Below are positions 13,768-26,500 of a stretch of DNA of 64,000 bases, piece by piece. Source of the stretch: Phoronis australis (lineage: Eukaryota > Phoronida > Phoronidae). Where the stretch lies: NCBI GenBank assembly GCA_002633005.1, contig NMRA01000580.1, positions 3,180-67,179 of the forward strand, read 5' to 3'. Under the pieces are notes generated by a model that was not told the origin of the DNA, searched no databases, and worked only from the letters and a program-made list of their open reading frames with translations. The position numbers and the translations under genes are program-made. Positions within the stretch are counted from its first letter, which is position 1; the number at the start of each line of letters is the position of its first letter.

Positions 13768-16700
13768 ATGGAACACATCACAATTCCCGGAAGTGACCTG
13801 AAGGTTTCGCCACTGTGCGTCGGTTGTTGGCAGTTCAATGACTCTGTGATGACTGCTGACAAAACTTGGGAAGCTCAGCCACTCGAGGTAGGCCTAGTTA
13901 CAAATACAGCCTCATCAGAACTGTCTTTAACACAATGACAGGTTGTTGTCTTTCCAAACCAATTAATGTGAAGTTGTGTGACTAGTGATTTTGGTGTCAC
14001 TTTTATAACATCATGGGGAACATGCAAGCATCGTTTCTGTGTGTGCATTCGGCTCATAATTACACACAATTATAGGTCAAAGAATGACTTAAAATGAAAC
14101 ATGGTGACAAATAATAAAAGAAGGTGCTCACATGTGTAGTTTAAAGTGATCCACTGAAATGCACAGGGATTGGATATATTGTTCTGTTTGTTTTTTGAAC
14201 TTTGACAAGTTAGTGTCTCAAAATGTAGGATAAGTAGGCTATTACATGTCTTTGGCTGTTATTTAAGTACTGTATCTAATTCCCTTTGAGGAATTTGGAG
14301 GATTTATAACCCTCAGGACTAGGGCTCCTCAGATCTCTTTAAAGGCGAATGCCACCCGATTTAATTAGTCTTTTTTGCCTTCTTAATCGGTCTATTTCCA
14401 CATCGCCCCTCATATGGTCAACCTTACCTTGCCAAGAGGTGTCGCGCTAACCTGTGAGGAAGGTGAGAAACGACGCTAGTGACGTCAGTGGTTCATATGC
14501 AGAGTGAATGCCGCTGTGTTGCGGTGTATCGTTCTCGCTTTTCCGAAATAAGCAGCCGCGAGGAAAGCGAGTATATCAGTTTTTTTACTTCCTCGAGAGT
14601 CCGAAATGCTTAGGAAGTGGCTCATGATAGTGAAGAATGAAATGTACGCTGTAAATAGCAAGTATGAGGCCCTGAAACATCTCTGTGTCTGTGGCCTGCA
14701 GACGACGTCGACAGTGCCTCACGAATGCCGGCTTACCAAATAACTCCATACGTTCCGTTGTCTGAGCTTGTTTACGGCGCCTCTCTAGTATTTCTTCATC
14801 ACTGTATTCCTGTTCGAATTGATAGCCTGTAAAACTTAACGATCCACCTGCGGAGTTGGGATTGATGAGCCGCTCTAGCTTGTCCTAAGTCAGGATTGCG
14901 AGTTGCCATGTTGGCGTTTATTGCTGAGCATTCTGTTTCAAAATGAATTGTTCTCACCCTAACCAATACTAAAACTGAAACAAAGTCTGTCTCATTAAAT
15001 GCAATTTGTAATGTCTTTGGAGTGTTCGTGAGTGCACGAAATGATTTGAGAAGCCAGCAATGAATAAATCATTGCGTTACCGACACTTGGTCAACAGATC
15101 TATTTTATTCCAGTGTCCAACCATCGACACTTGGTCAAAAGATCTATTTAATTCCAGTGTCCAACCATCGACACTTGGTCAAAAGATCTATTTTATTCCA
15201 GTGTCCAACCATTGACACTTGGTCAAAAGATCTATTTTATTCCAGTGTCCAACCATCGACACTTGGTCCAACAGATGTATTTGATTCCAGTGTCCAACCA
15301 TAGACACATAGTCCAACAGATCCAGTATCCAAGCATCGACACATGGTCCAATAAATCTATGTATTTCTGTGGCTACTTCATGTGATTATCTGGGGATGAT
15401 GTAGTGTAGCATACACTTGAAGTGTCTATTTATAGAATGTTGTGCTTATAAACCTGTTGACTTACTGTTAGCAGGTCTGGCTGCCATCTTCACCACCTCC
15501 CAGGTCACATCTTTACAATCTTTCACAATGAATCTTTAAGAATTCACAATCTATTTACAGTACAGCCACTGAATTTTTAGACTTTGTCCGGGTTACCTCA
15601 CGCCTGGCCAGACCGGAGTGCAACCGGAACACAGGCGTGACAGAAATCGGTCACGGTCGCCTCACGCGTACTCTCCGGGTAGTCCTCACGCTTACCTCCG
15701 CTTTAGTTAACGCCTTCCTCACGCCTCGTTCACACTTTCTTCGCGCCTCCATCACGCTTGCCTAACGCTTTCTTCACGCCTTCGGTAGCTGTGGTAACCA
15801 TGGAAGGGCACCGGGCTAATCAGTAAAAATACATGTAACGTCTTGATTGCCTGTCGTTTCGGTCAAGTTGCAAAGACATTATAGTATATTATAGAATATC
15901 TTTGCAAGCGGTCATCTATCACTCTTGGGTTCCGACTAACTCTGTAATTCCACGTGTTCATATAAATGTCTTCCTTCAGCTCGTCTTGTGTTACACTTAC
16001 ATGTACATGTTCAATTTACGACTTAAGAGCCAGTCCCATCAACGACAAACATGTACAGTAACCACGACGGTTAGTAATTACGAATAAATGCGATCCTGTG
16101 CCCAGAGTCATCTTTACATGGCTGTGGACTCCTTGAAACTTGTCACTGGTGGATATAGTTAATTTGCCCTAAAAATAGCCTACGCATCTTGTGAAGTATT
16201 TCTGTCACTCCGTAAATTTTTGCACCGCACTGGTGTACAGAAAATTTCAATAGGCCGCCCTTCTGACATACCCATCCCTTACTGCAAGCAAATGTTTTGA
16301 CTTAAAAGTCCTGAATCCGTAGTGCAGTTCAATTATTTGTAGCCCCCTCCCCGTAGTAAATGCGTTTCGACTGAGTACACAGTATCCCGGGGTACTTCTT
16401 CACTAAAGTAATAATAGCGGTCATCTGTTTGACTCGTCAAATGCATGGGCGTGATCAGTTTTCTCCGCATGATGCCGCAACTTGGGATAAATGTGCTCAG
16501 AATTGACATGCTATGTTCCTTCATATCGTGAAGGCAATTGAATAATTCCGCCGTGTACACGCGTGTTAAGATTCTTTATTAGTTTATATAAAAAACAAAT
16601 AATTATATATAAGTGAAAAGTAAAGTCCACAGGTCTGTTTTCTGAAGTGACTTAAGATTTGAGACGGAAATTTTGGTCTTTTACTGCACGTGACGATTTC

Positions 16701-19700
16701 AAAAAAAAAATAAACCTCACATTAGCAAAAGTCTATGAGAATACACATATCACTGCTAGTTACAGATGTAATTTTAATAAATTACTTTATCATCTGCGAT
16801 ACTGGTAAACTCACGCCTAACTCACGGTAAGCTCCGGGTACAGTCACGCTTAGGATCACGCCAGCTGTCACGGTTGATTCACGCCTCACTCTCCAGTCTG
16901 TCTCCGGTTACGGTCACGGGTGGCTAGGCCGGAGAGACACCGGAGAGAGTCTAATAATTCAGTGGCTGTACTGTATTTCATTTACAGATTGCTTGTAAGA
17001 GTTCACCTTCTACTTCTTTCTCTTTCAATGAGCTTAAAAGAATTGACTCTCTAGTTCTTTAATAGAGGACTTTTCATATTGGCGCTCTCTAGAGTATTGA
17101 GAGCGAGAAAGGGATTTCGGCTTGATCCTGACTCAGATTTGATGGACAAAAATAAACCACTACGTATAATAGTTCATTAACTTAAAAACAGATAAATTAA
17201 TTCCATTGTCCATCCCCTCCCATTTTTTGGTTACGTTTAAGTATCTAATTTATTTTTGTTTTTTTAAGATTGGGTGATATCAAAATTCTCACGCTTTATC
17301 AGTCGCAGCCACTGACTATGCAGCCACAGATTCCTCTTTGCAGTGAGAATTCAATTGTATGGGACAGGATGTCCTTCATTCATGGATATTTCAAGAGGTT
17401 TGCTTTTTTCCACAAGCCATTAGTATATCCCACCACACACCAGACTTGCCGGCATTGTGATAGCAGGAAAGGTGTTGAAACGCTGTTTATATCACTAGGT
17501 TAAAACTTCTCATCAGCATTACGTGACATCTGTAGATGGCGCTGAATGCCTGTCCACCAATGACATGATCGTGTTTTGGGATAGTGAATTTCAATATGGC
17601 GCAGGTATTTAGGAAGTCATCTATTTACAGTGAACCTATATGAGTTAACCCTCTGTTTCGTTCTTTACCAGTTAACCTTCACAAGTTCGCCTTCTATTGT
17701 TTTCATTCCCCTTTGTTTAATTGGGGTACTAATATTGTTTCCTAAATTAAATTTTTTGTTTTGTTTATCCGTTTATTATAGGTGTCCTGCAAGATTGTGG
17801 ATAAAGCTCTTGAAATGGGGGTCAACTTTTTTGACACAGCTGAGGTAAAAAGCTTAAGTTTGTTAGATGTTTTTAAAAGTGAGTACTGTAGTATTAACTT
17901 TCAGCAGGACCTGGTGGTGGCATAACTCTAAACGAATGCAAGTGCACTGAGCCCATGCAGTGGGGGACGTAATGGTCAAGGGATACCAGGCATTTGTCAA
18001 GACATGTGTACCAATGTCATTAATTTCTTGACAACAGAATTTGTCAAAGACAACACACGAGAGGGGAGCAATTCTCTGCAGTGTTTTCATAAGAACCTCC
18101 CCCCATTTACTCCTTTCATATGCTAAAGTGAAGACCAAACTTGCCAAAGACTTGCCCACAAGTTCAGCTGAAATGGTTAATATGCAGAGAATCTACTGTA
18201 CAATACAAGTGATAACGTGAAATATTTTAACTTATAGTGGCACGTATTATTGCATTCAAATCGCTGTAGTTTTGGTGCCTCTAAAAATAATTTCCTAATC
18301 TACTCATCATGACAGGCTTACAAAAACTCAGAAGTTGTGCTGGGGAAGGCCCTGGCTGGTCGAAGGCAGAATGCAGTGGTGGCTAGCAAGTTTGGTTATG
18401 GACCTGGAGATGTCAAGTCTGGTTATGGTCCTGAGGACATTGAGAGAGCACTAACCAGGACACTGCAGAACCTACAGACAGATTACCTGGACTTATATCA
18501 GGTATGTTGATGGGAGGCAGAATTTGTGTTAATGGGCATTGTGGGCTGTGTAGAGACGGATTACCTCGACTTGTACCATGTGGGTTGGTGGTTGAGGTTG
18601 GCGGTGTTGAGACTGATTAGCTCAACGCGGACCATGTATTTTTATGGGTGAGGTGGGGAAAATTCGAAATGAAGCCTTTCTCACAAAAATCCTGATCTCC
18701 GTGGTGCGTCAGTGACAATATGTCATGCACGGGTCACCATTGTTGGCTGATGGGAATTTCTAGTCAGGACTGGATTATTGGTTTTCTGTTCAGCAAATTG
18801 GCAAGACTAGTACTGAGCCTATCATTTGGGTCTGTCATAAAAACCAAGAACAAGTTTTTACCTGATTTCTTTGCTATGCACACGTGACTACTTACAGTAA
18901 CTCATCCTTTCTGTCAACAACATTTCCCACAATTTCCTAGGCTCACTGGGGCGCCGTGTTTGGTGACATGGAGGCATGTGTCAAGGAGTTAAAGCGCCAG
19001 CAATCTTTGGGTAGGATCCGTTACTATGGAGTCAGTAACCATGGTGTACAGAACTTGACGGCTTTACTTAATGGAGGTGGGAAACCATTGACAAATCAGG
19101 TGACTTTTAATTTATTAAATTGTGCTCTTGTTTGTTTTTGTATAACCCAGCAGTCTACTCAGTCTTCCATTGGCATTTGTCACAATTAAAGTTCTGCCAA
19201 AACTGCTGTCCATCTGTGGTTGTCAGCCCCTCTGTTCTGATCAAAATGAATTACATACCGCAAGCAAAATACTTTAAGGTTTATGTGGGACCTTATCAAC
19301 TAGACAGCATTTAGCCAAATATCAACAAAATTACAGATTTTAACTCTTAGTAAAAGTTTCTGAAAATAGAAAGACTGTAGAATTTTTAGTAGATATTTAG
19401 GATCATTTGCCGACCATGTCCTTGTGGTAACATTTAACAAAATAGTGCAGTACATTGATATCAAAACAATGGTGTTAACAACATGTTTAATATAAAATAA
19501 TTGGATGTTGTACGTGCAATCTTAAAACACTGTTACAGTTTTCTGAATTACTATTTCGTTTTCATGTTATGTAAATTGTTGAGTTTTTTCATGAAAATCA
19601 TCGGAGTCTGATTTTTGGCAGCCCTTCAGACATGCAAAAGTAGAACATTTTAAAAACATTTCCTAACAGGCTTGTGGAGAACAGTGCATAACGCATAGTA

Positions 19701-22700
19701 TCTGTAATGCCTCAGAGGCAAACATCCAAATAAAACTATAATAGATTGTTCCGAGAAATACTGTACATTCATTGGACTAGTTTACAGTAGATGGTCAACA
19801 ATGTGAAGCTACATTTCATAAATCACTATTCTCTATCTTCTCCAAGAATTATCAATACTAACTATTCTAGATATTACATGTTTCTCTTTGACTTTGTTTA
19901 CTTTTTGTATATTAAAACCCAGCTTGTATATTTTATTTTAGCTAAATCCAGAACTCTAAAAGTAAGGCCATGGAATCCCTGACCTTTTTCCTTGCTCATC
20001 TGAACTGGGAAAATATAAATTGAAAAAACAGTCTGTCTGCAGATCACCCATTTCTGAGATGTGATGTTCCAAAGTTGGCCAAAATTGGACAATTTTCTAA
20101 AGTCCTACATCACCTTAAGTTACGTGTCATTTATTTAGTAATGCATTAAATTGTGTTCATATAAACTTGCCCTTGGATTTAATATTTTTAAATTAAAATG
20201 TAAATGTGTTCAACCTGCACTAATTCCTTCACAGTAAAATGAAATCCTGTTTTTGCAGCTATGCTACAACTTGCTAGCAAGAACTATTGAAGATGAAATC
20301 GTGCCATTCTGCGTTGACCACGAGCTGAGTATCTTGGCTTACTCCCCTTTACAACAAGGTCTCTTAAGTGGTAGATACCTCAAAGTTGATGATGTTCCTA
20401 TTGGCCGACGTAGGACTAGACATTTTAAAATGAGCAGGTACGTCACTGATTCAGAAGTAATCAACCTTGATTAACTCTTGTGAACAACTAGCAGTAGTGA
20501 AAATAGATTCACAATGTGGTTCTCACAACAGCAAGGTATTCACATAACTTGTGCTTTATTTAAAGGTTTGTTAATAAAATGTTGTTGCATTTACACCCCA
20601 GTCACACCCGTTTTTGTTTTTTCAGTTGTTCCCTGAGTCGCCACGGCAAGGATGGCTGTGAGCAGGAACTTTTCGAGGTAAGAATGATTCTTCAAGTTGG
20701 TTGTCTTGTAAAACTTTATAACACATGTGGCATGGTGGCCAAAGCATATGCACAGGGTGTGGCTCTATTGGTCTTTAGTCTTGGTGCACAGGGTGTTGCT
20801 CTATTGGTCTTTAGTCTTGGTGCACAGGGTGTGGCTCTATTGGTCTTTAGTCTTGGTGCACAGTGTGTGGCTCTATTGGTCTTTAGTCTTGGTGCACAGG
20901 GACTGTCTGTGGATAGCTGGCCTACTGTCTCCGTGTGTTAGAGGGGTGGGATAAACCAGTTGAACCTTGTCTTTATCTCCATGTCCATCGCATGTGATCG
21001 GTAGTTTTAAAAAAGGTATTCATATGTTTCTTAAAGAATCCTTCACTGATGCTAAGAATGTTGACTTGCATTGTGAAGTGCCCCCTAACTGAAACCTCCA
21101 TTTTTACATGAAAAGCAACTTCACCTTTGGTCATCTGCTCTATCAAGGCACTGAAAAACACAGTCTGACAGTATGTTGTCTAGTAGTTGTTGATCAAAAC
21201 CATTTATTGGTTGGATTATGCTATGTGGCATAGACACAGCCTCATTGTGTCAAGCACTAGAAGATTTCTCCCATGTTATGTTAAATACAATAAACAAGCA
21301 AATGAATATTTTGTCTTCCTGTTTTGGGGAAATTGAGCCTAACTGTTGTGATGTGCAGCAATGTAAACATCCTGGCATTACGGACACTTGTCAAAACAAG
21401 GCAAATGTTGCTTTGAGTCATTTTAAAGGTGCACTTTGTCTGTTAACACTACGGTCACTCATCGCAACAATTTGAATTGTGATTTTTTGATCTTTATAAG
21501 TGCATATATTCACATACACTGTAGTCACCCATCAAAACAAGTTAGATGGTTGCGGTTTGGGGGACTTTATAGGTGCACCTCTCTGTGTACATTACATTCA
21601 CATATCAAACAACATGAAGGTAAATTCTGGTTTGGGTCACTTTGAGTGCATGCGTAGGCTTACTCTGCAACTGTAAGTCACATTTTATAGTTTAACACTT
21701 TCAAATATGTTTGGTTTTAGTTTTGTTCTTGCTAGGAGGATTTTTGTTGTAAGTTTGAAGTCATGCTTTTATGTGAGGCTGTATTCTTCTCATCTTTTCT
21801 TCAGGCCATTCATGCCATAAAGAATGTGTGTGACCGTGAGAATGTTGTGATGAGTCAGGCGGCACTCTCGTGGCTACTGCAGCAACAGGGTGTGTCTTGT
21901 GTCATAGTTGGAGCGCGCTCACCTGAACAGCTGGAGCAGAACTGTAAAATGGTCAAACTCAGCAAGGTAATGGTCGCTGTTTTTCGGGTACTCACGCTTC
22001 TGTTGTATGCTTTAATATGGACCCTTGTACGGTGTTGATATGTCAGGAATGAAAGTCAAATAAAATTAAATGAAACCCATTTGAATACACTCGAAAGATC
22101 CTTACGGAACTTGGCATAGAAACTATCATGCTTCTTGCTAAGAATTCTATGCTGTATAAGCTGCACATGGTGTGTGCATATCTACACTCTGCATTGCTCT
22201 CGTCTAAAAACACCGTAAACCACGGAATCTGAATCTTATTTGCAAAAATTATGTTGAAGCCTGCCAGACTTGCATCTAGAAGAACATTCATCATTACTTG
22301 ATAGCAGACAGGACTTTGACTCACCAGTTAGAATGCAACCAACGCTTGTGAGAAACACCACCAGTCATTCATTCATTATCATTAGTCTAGATATTTCTAT
22401 AATTCTATTTCACATTTTCCATTTGTTGTCCCCTTTATCCACACGTGGTTCTATTTGGCTTAATGGAAAAGTAAAAAAATGCCTCTTTCTTAATATAGGC
22501 TCTGGAACTCAGTCAGTGTTTGATGTGCTGCAGGATGTCCTGGCTGAGCTCAGTTAGTGTTCATTGTTTTAGATTGTCCTCGTTGAGCTCGGTCAGTTTT
22601 CATTATCTTGTAAGATATCCTAGCTGAGCTCAGTCAGTGTTCATTATGTTGTAAGATGTCCTTGTTAGATGAGTCAGTGTTCAGTACGGTGTAGGATGTC

Positions 22701-23519
22701 CTTGTTGACCTCAGTCAGTGTTCATTATGTTGTAGGTAGTCCTTGTTAGCTCAGTCAGTGTTCATCATGCTGTATGATGCCCTAAGTGGCTCAGTCAGTG
22801 TTTGTTGTGTTGTAGGATGTCCTTGTTGGCTCACTCAGTGTTCATTATGTTGTAGGATGCCCTCATGAGCTCAGTAAATGTTCAATATGTTGTGGAACGA
22901 CCACGTTGAGCTCAGTCAGTGTTCATTATGTTTAGGATGTAGCTGTTGGATCATTCAGTGTTCATTATGTTGTAGGATGTCCTAGCTGAGCTCAATCAGT
23001 GTTGAACATGTTTTATGATGGCCCATTAGCTCAGTTATAGTTCATCGTGTAGGATGTCCCCGTTGAGCTCAGTAAGTGTTCAATGTGCTGTAGCATGCAC
23101 TCTATAGCTCAGTCAGTGTTCAATATGCTGTAAGATGTCCTCATTGGTGCAGCCACTGTTTATTGTGTTGTAGGATGTCCTAGCTGAGCTCAGTCAGTTT
23201 TCGATGTTTTAGGATGTCCTCGTTAAATCAGTCAGTGTTCATTATGTTGTAGGATGTCCTCATTAGCTCAGTTAGTGTTCATTTTGTTGTAGAAAGTCCA
23301 TGATAGCTCATGCAGTGTTCATTTATGTTGTAGGATGTCCTTGTTAGCTCAGTCACTGTTTATTTGTGTTGTAGGATGTCCTTGTTAATAGCTCATTCAG
23401 TGTTCATTATGTTGTAGGATGTCCTTGCTGAGCTCAGTCAGTGTTCAGAAGATGTCAAGAAGGCTCTAGGCCCAGTGGCTGACCTTTGGGGAGCAGACGA
23501 AGAAAACAGAATCTGCTGA
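13768..23519 (+). CDS. Aldo/keto reductase, eight exons, complete
   Basis: The exons are 13768-13887, 17782-17844, 18316-18501, 18941-19099, 20259-20437, 20626-20677, 21805-21966 and 23418-23519 (TGA). They give 340 residues, normal for the family. This is an NAD(P)H-dependent oxidoreductase with a TIM-barrel fold. The catalytic tetrad is visible: Asp58 in NFFDTAE, Tyr63 in AYKNSE, Lys86 in VVASKFG and His125 in YQAHWG. Later family motifs are YYGVSNHG, QLCYNLLART, LAYSPLQQGLLSGRY and SCVIVGARSPEQLEQN. The NQLCYNLL type resembles the broad YajO-like aldo/keto reductases; I cannot name the substrate. The start is the ATG at 13768. A polypyrimidine tract and TTTTTAG at 13751-13757 suggest an acceptor just before it, so a 5' UTR exon probably lies upstream. 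An AATAAA at 24498 is a possible poly(A) signal. The introns contain a TIR element, MITEs and four tandem arrays. The array before exon 8 is made of copies of that exon's own start. Confidence 0.93.
14339..14930. mobile_element. MITE family B left end plus decayed THAP-like/acidic convergent ORFs
   Basis: TTAAAGGCGAATGCCACCCG at 14339 matches the ends of the complete family B copy at 59308-59578. After it, the plus strand reads ATGCAGAGTGAATGC (14496) with CVAVYRSRFSE and YISFF. A frameshift is followed by SEMLRKWLMIVKNEM, which looks like a worn THAP DNA-binding domain. On the minus strand an open frame runs from about 14880 to 14580, with LERLINPNSAGGSLSFTG and QFEQEYSDEEILERRRKQ. An ATG at 14910 sits in another frame. 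No matching right end was found. I read this as a decayed transposon-borne pair, not a live gene. Confidence 0.45.
15091..15352. repeat. 44-bp minisatellite, about six copies
   Basis: The unit begins CGACACTTGGTCAAAAGATC and ends TTCCAGTGTCCAACCAT. The first four or five units are nearly identical and the last two are degraded. It lies in reductase intron 1. Unlike the arrays at 22.5, 46.7 and 50 kb, it does not resemble a neighbouring exon. Confidence 0.9.
15558..16973. mobile_element. 1.4-kb non-autonomous DNA transposon with TIRs and TA flanks
   Basis: The left end CAGTACAGCCACTGAATTTT and the right end AATAATTCAGTGGCTGTACTG are inverted repeats. Each is flanked by TA, consistent with a TA target duplication. 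Both subterminal regions (15595-15790 and 16805-16945) are dense in CACGC, CTCCGG and CCGGAG motifs, likely repeated transposase-binding sites. No transposase ORF is visible. It sits in reductase intron 1. Confidence 0.8.
19279..20113. mobile_element. MITE family C, copy 1 (long form)
   Basis: It starts GTTTATGTGGGACCTTATCA and ends AAAGTCCTACATCAC. The interior shares GAAAATAGAAAG, CATTTAACAAAAT, TTTTTTCATGAAAATCAT and CCATTTCTGAGAT with the copy at 37.9 kb. It occupies much of reductase intron 4. Confidence 0.65.
20750..20901. repeat. 36-bp minisatellite, four copies
   Basis: The unit is GCACAGGGTGTGGCTCTATT followed by GGTCTTTAGTCTTGGT, repeated four times with few changes (GTGTTG, CAGTGTG). 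It starts about 70 bases after the donor of reductase exon 6. The unit is 12 codons long, so it keeps long ORFs open in more than one frame; these are not genes. Confidence 0.92.
21360..21650. repeat. Degenerate tandem repeat of about 85 bp
   Basis: Three to four diverged units each carry a TCACYCATCAAAACAA-like part, a GGTTTGGGTCACTTT-like part and then TAGGTGCAC. It lies in reductase intron 6, less than 160 bases before exon 7. Confidence 0.55.
22497..23417 (+). repeat. Exon-derived minisatellite: about 22 copies of the exon 8 acceptor and start
   Basis: The units are about 36-47 bases. The best-kept ones read TTGTAG|GATGTCCTT, then GAGCTCAGTCAGTGTTCATT. This is the same sequence as the real junction at 23417/23418, where exon 8 begins GATGTCCTTGCTGAGCTCAG. 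Many units keep a usable AG acceptor and pyrimidine-rich context; others have lost it. The exon 8 start is itself the last unit in the series. The first unit (GATGTCCTGGCTGAGCTCAG at 22532) reads DVLAELS and then a stop in the frame set by exon 7. Confidence 0.9.
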
Positions 23520-26500
23520 ACATGCTGCTATAAACACAGTGATGATCCGCTCTTGGCTTTTTTCGGCTCGTTTCCAGTTCTCCTAATAGTTCGAACAGGA
23601 ACTACTAGGCATCTGTAAGCCTCAGTACCACTTCACACTCAAGGACTGATTTAAAATCACCAATTCTCCCAGCAAAGTGTGTAATTAAATGTGTTACTGT
23701 TAACAGTAATCCAAAGTTTGTTTATAATTTCATTGTGCCATAACTTAAGCTGTTTTCTGCAGATGTTCATAATCAGTATGAATCACCATGTGGATCCTAT
23801 TAGTTTGTGGTCAGAGACCTATTATTGGGATGGCTTGTATTTACCATGTCCTGGCTGTACACCCATCAGAAAACAATGTACCTTTGCTCCTGAATGTTTA
23901 ATTAGGTGTTTGGCGCCACCTGGGGATTATGAACAACATCAACCAAGACTATTATTCAAGACTTTCTGGGATTGAAGTAAAGTGCTTTTAATTTCCCAAA
24001 AATGTTATTCATATAAATTCATGATTATTTTGGTAATTATATTTTTGTTAGGAAATTGATTTCAACTTTTTTCCTTATTCAAATTATATGATTATATGAT
24101 TTTACGGAAACCAAATGATGGTTCACTGTTGCTTGACACTGGTCCATTAAGTTGCTTCTCAGGGGAAGAGGAGTTAGTTTCAGGGTCAGTAGAGCTGAAA
24201 GGGGAGAATTCCAAGGGTTTCACTGTAAAGAGTTACATACAAACAGAGCATCTGAACCAATCTGGTTACCTTTCTTTGGAAGTGCAAATTTGCTCAGTGT
24301 GAAGAAAGTTGATATTTTTAACACCAGAGCATGGTTAATAGCTTTAAAGTGAAATATCTTACAATCTAAAGTTGATTACCTTAACTTTGTTGATTATTGA
24401 TGGGGGGGAACAATGTATCGTGGATCTCAATGTAGACATGTTGTCATTCAACTTGATCAGGTGATCACAAGTGGTGCTTTGGAGTTGTGTGTGTGCTAAT
24501 AAACCGGTGGTATGCGAATGAAGTGTTTTGCTTGGGTGATCCAGGGATATAGTTAGCCACTCGCCTGCCCAGTTGCCAATGCGACTATGAAGGCGCAGGG
24601 CAGGTTACCCATGTGACGAGCGAATTTTCCAAGTGGTTAGGCACGCTAATCATACTTCTGTGTGGAGTTCATGTCTCTTCACTGGTGTTTAATGAACATT
24701 AGTCTTGTTGCAAAACAGACAATAACCATGTTTCTAGTGAAGCATCATTATGCGCCCACATATAAATATGTTGTCACCCCTGTCTGTCGTCCAGCGTCCT
24801 CTGCTCTGTCCCCAAAAGCCTTTGGTGTATGTTCATGAACTTTTGGGTATTTGTTCCTTTTGTATGGTTGGGATAGCATGAGCAAATTTTCGGACAGATC
24901 CAACTACCGGTGTGCCCCTTGGTTTCCTTTATATTTGTTCAAAGGTGCTCTACGGATTTTCATAAAATTTAGCCATTAGGTATCTATTAGTGATATGACG
25001 CTACCTTCCAGTTTTTGGATTGTTTTGAGTTTTGTGTCACATAGTGCCATCTGGTGGTCATTATGAAAATCATTCTTAAAATTTAAAGATGTGTTCTTGA
25101 TGAAAAGACCTAGTCTGGCGTTGATTTTCGAATGTGTTCGACTACTCTGTCACCCCTTAGCGGCAATTTTATTGTTTACGTTTGCCTCTGCCTTCAGAGT
25201 TCCATGGTGCTTTCTCATAAAGTTTGGCCAAATTAGTTTCTATTCTGATGATAACGCATTTTCTTTTAGTGATGGATTCGACGTATTGTGCATCAAATAG
25301 TGGCCATTCTAGTTATTTTAGTCGTTTTTTTGTCGTCTGCTTCTGTATCTGCCAAACTGTGCACATTCGCCGATGTGTTCCTATACTTTCAAACGGGACC
25401 AACTCGTGTGGTTCCCCATGACATTTTAAGTCATTGCGTAGGGCTCAAATTTTTAGTGGGCTCTCGACTTTTTTAGGGCCAGGCTGGTCCGACCTTGTAT
25501 GTTTTTTTTACTTTGCCTTGTGCCCTAAAGCGACTCGGCGCGTTCTAAACGCACGTCGCCCTGGCAGGAGTGTGCTTATTGCAACCTGGCCGAGACTGGT
25601 CAGTGATCGAAATGCTCTACATGCCGACCATACCAGCTAGACAATAGGCTATTTGCAAGCACTTTTTAGGCCGTGACGTACACACATGTCGCACATTGCA
25701 GCCCGAGCACTGAGTTGTCAGCGATGTGGGCTTGTAACCTCATTTGTCAAAGACATCTTTCATTTGGGGTCCGGTCTGCCGCACCGTGGTTCGCGCCACT
25801 TCAGTCTAAGGACGTAAATCTGAATACCTCATTACGCCGATACTAGTATGATCGACGGTGAGAAACTATGAAAATGGTAAATCAAAAAAAAAACTAACTT
25901 GGCAATTTACTATGGCAGTTTGTTTCATCAAACTGTCCGCCCTGAGCAGCCAGTGAAAAAAGTTTTCACTCCTGCAACAATGTGGAGAATTTCTCAATGC
26001 CACGGGTCACCGCTCAGATTCCCTTAGCCCCAGACAACTTTTACTATGCCTATTCAGCACGCCCTTTGTACTGATGTAGATCTGAGCTAATGAAGTGGAA
26101 AGATAATAGCTAGCATTATTATGTCAACAATTGTTGTTGTTAGAAACGCCAATTTGGTTTTCTCTGACATTTGCTGTTACAGCGGCCTGCAACTCTGGAG
26201 AGTAGCTTTAACTTGGTACCGGTACATTATAAATATTACAAAATGACTAAAAAGGTTAACTTGTGTTTATCTTCACAAAGGGCCACTTCCCAAAGGAACG
26301 ATGTGTTTCATATTGGTTTTCTTTATTTAATTTGAATGCTTCTGCCCATTTGTTTTTTTTTTTTCAGGAACTGGTTGATAACTTTTTATCTAAGTTTTAA
26401 ACTTAAAGTACCAAAACAGTGATAGATTTTGATCACCAGCGAAACTTAGTTAAGTCCATTGTGAGCTCATCCCTGAACTTTCCACATTACGGGCACACTA

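Noticed and set aside
15091-15352. Considered a CRISPR array because of regular 44-bp repeats
   Set aside because: The whole unit repeats without unique spacers, and the genome is eukaryotic; it is a minisatellite.
20579-20954. Two overlapping plus-strand ORFs of 120 and 75 codons with LVFSLGAQ or LVLVHRV repeats
   Set aside because: They are produced by the 36-bp tandem repeat, whose length is a multiple of three; only 20626-20677 inside the first frame region is a real (reductase) exon.
24530-24660. Considered a tRNA-derived SINE
   Set aside because: I could not find A and B box promoter motifs; only a CTGCCC/GGGCAG hairpin is present.
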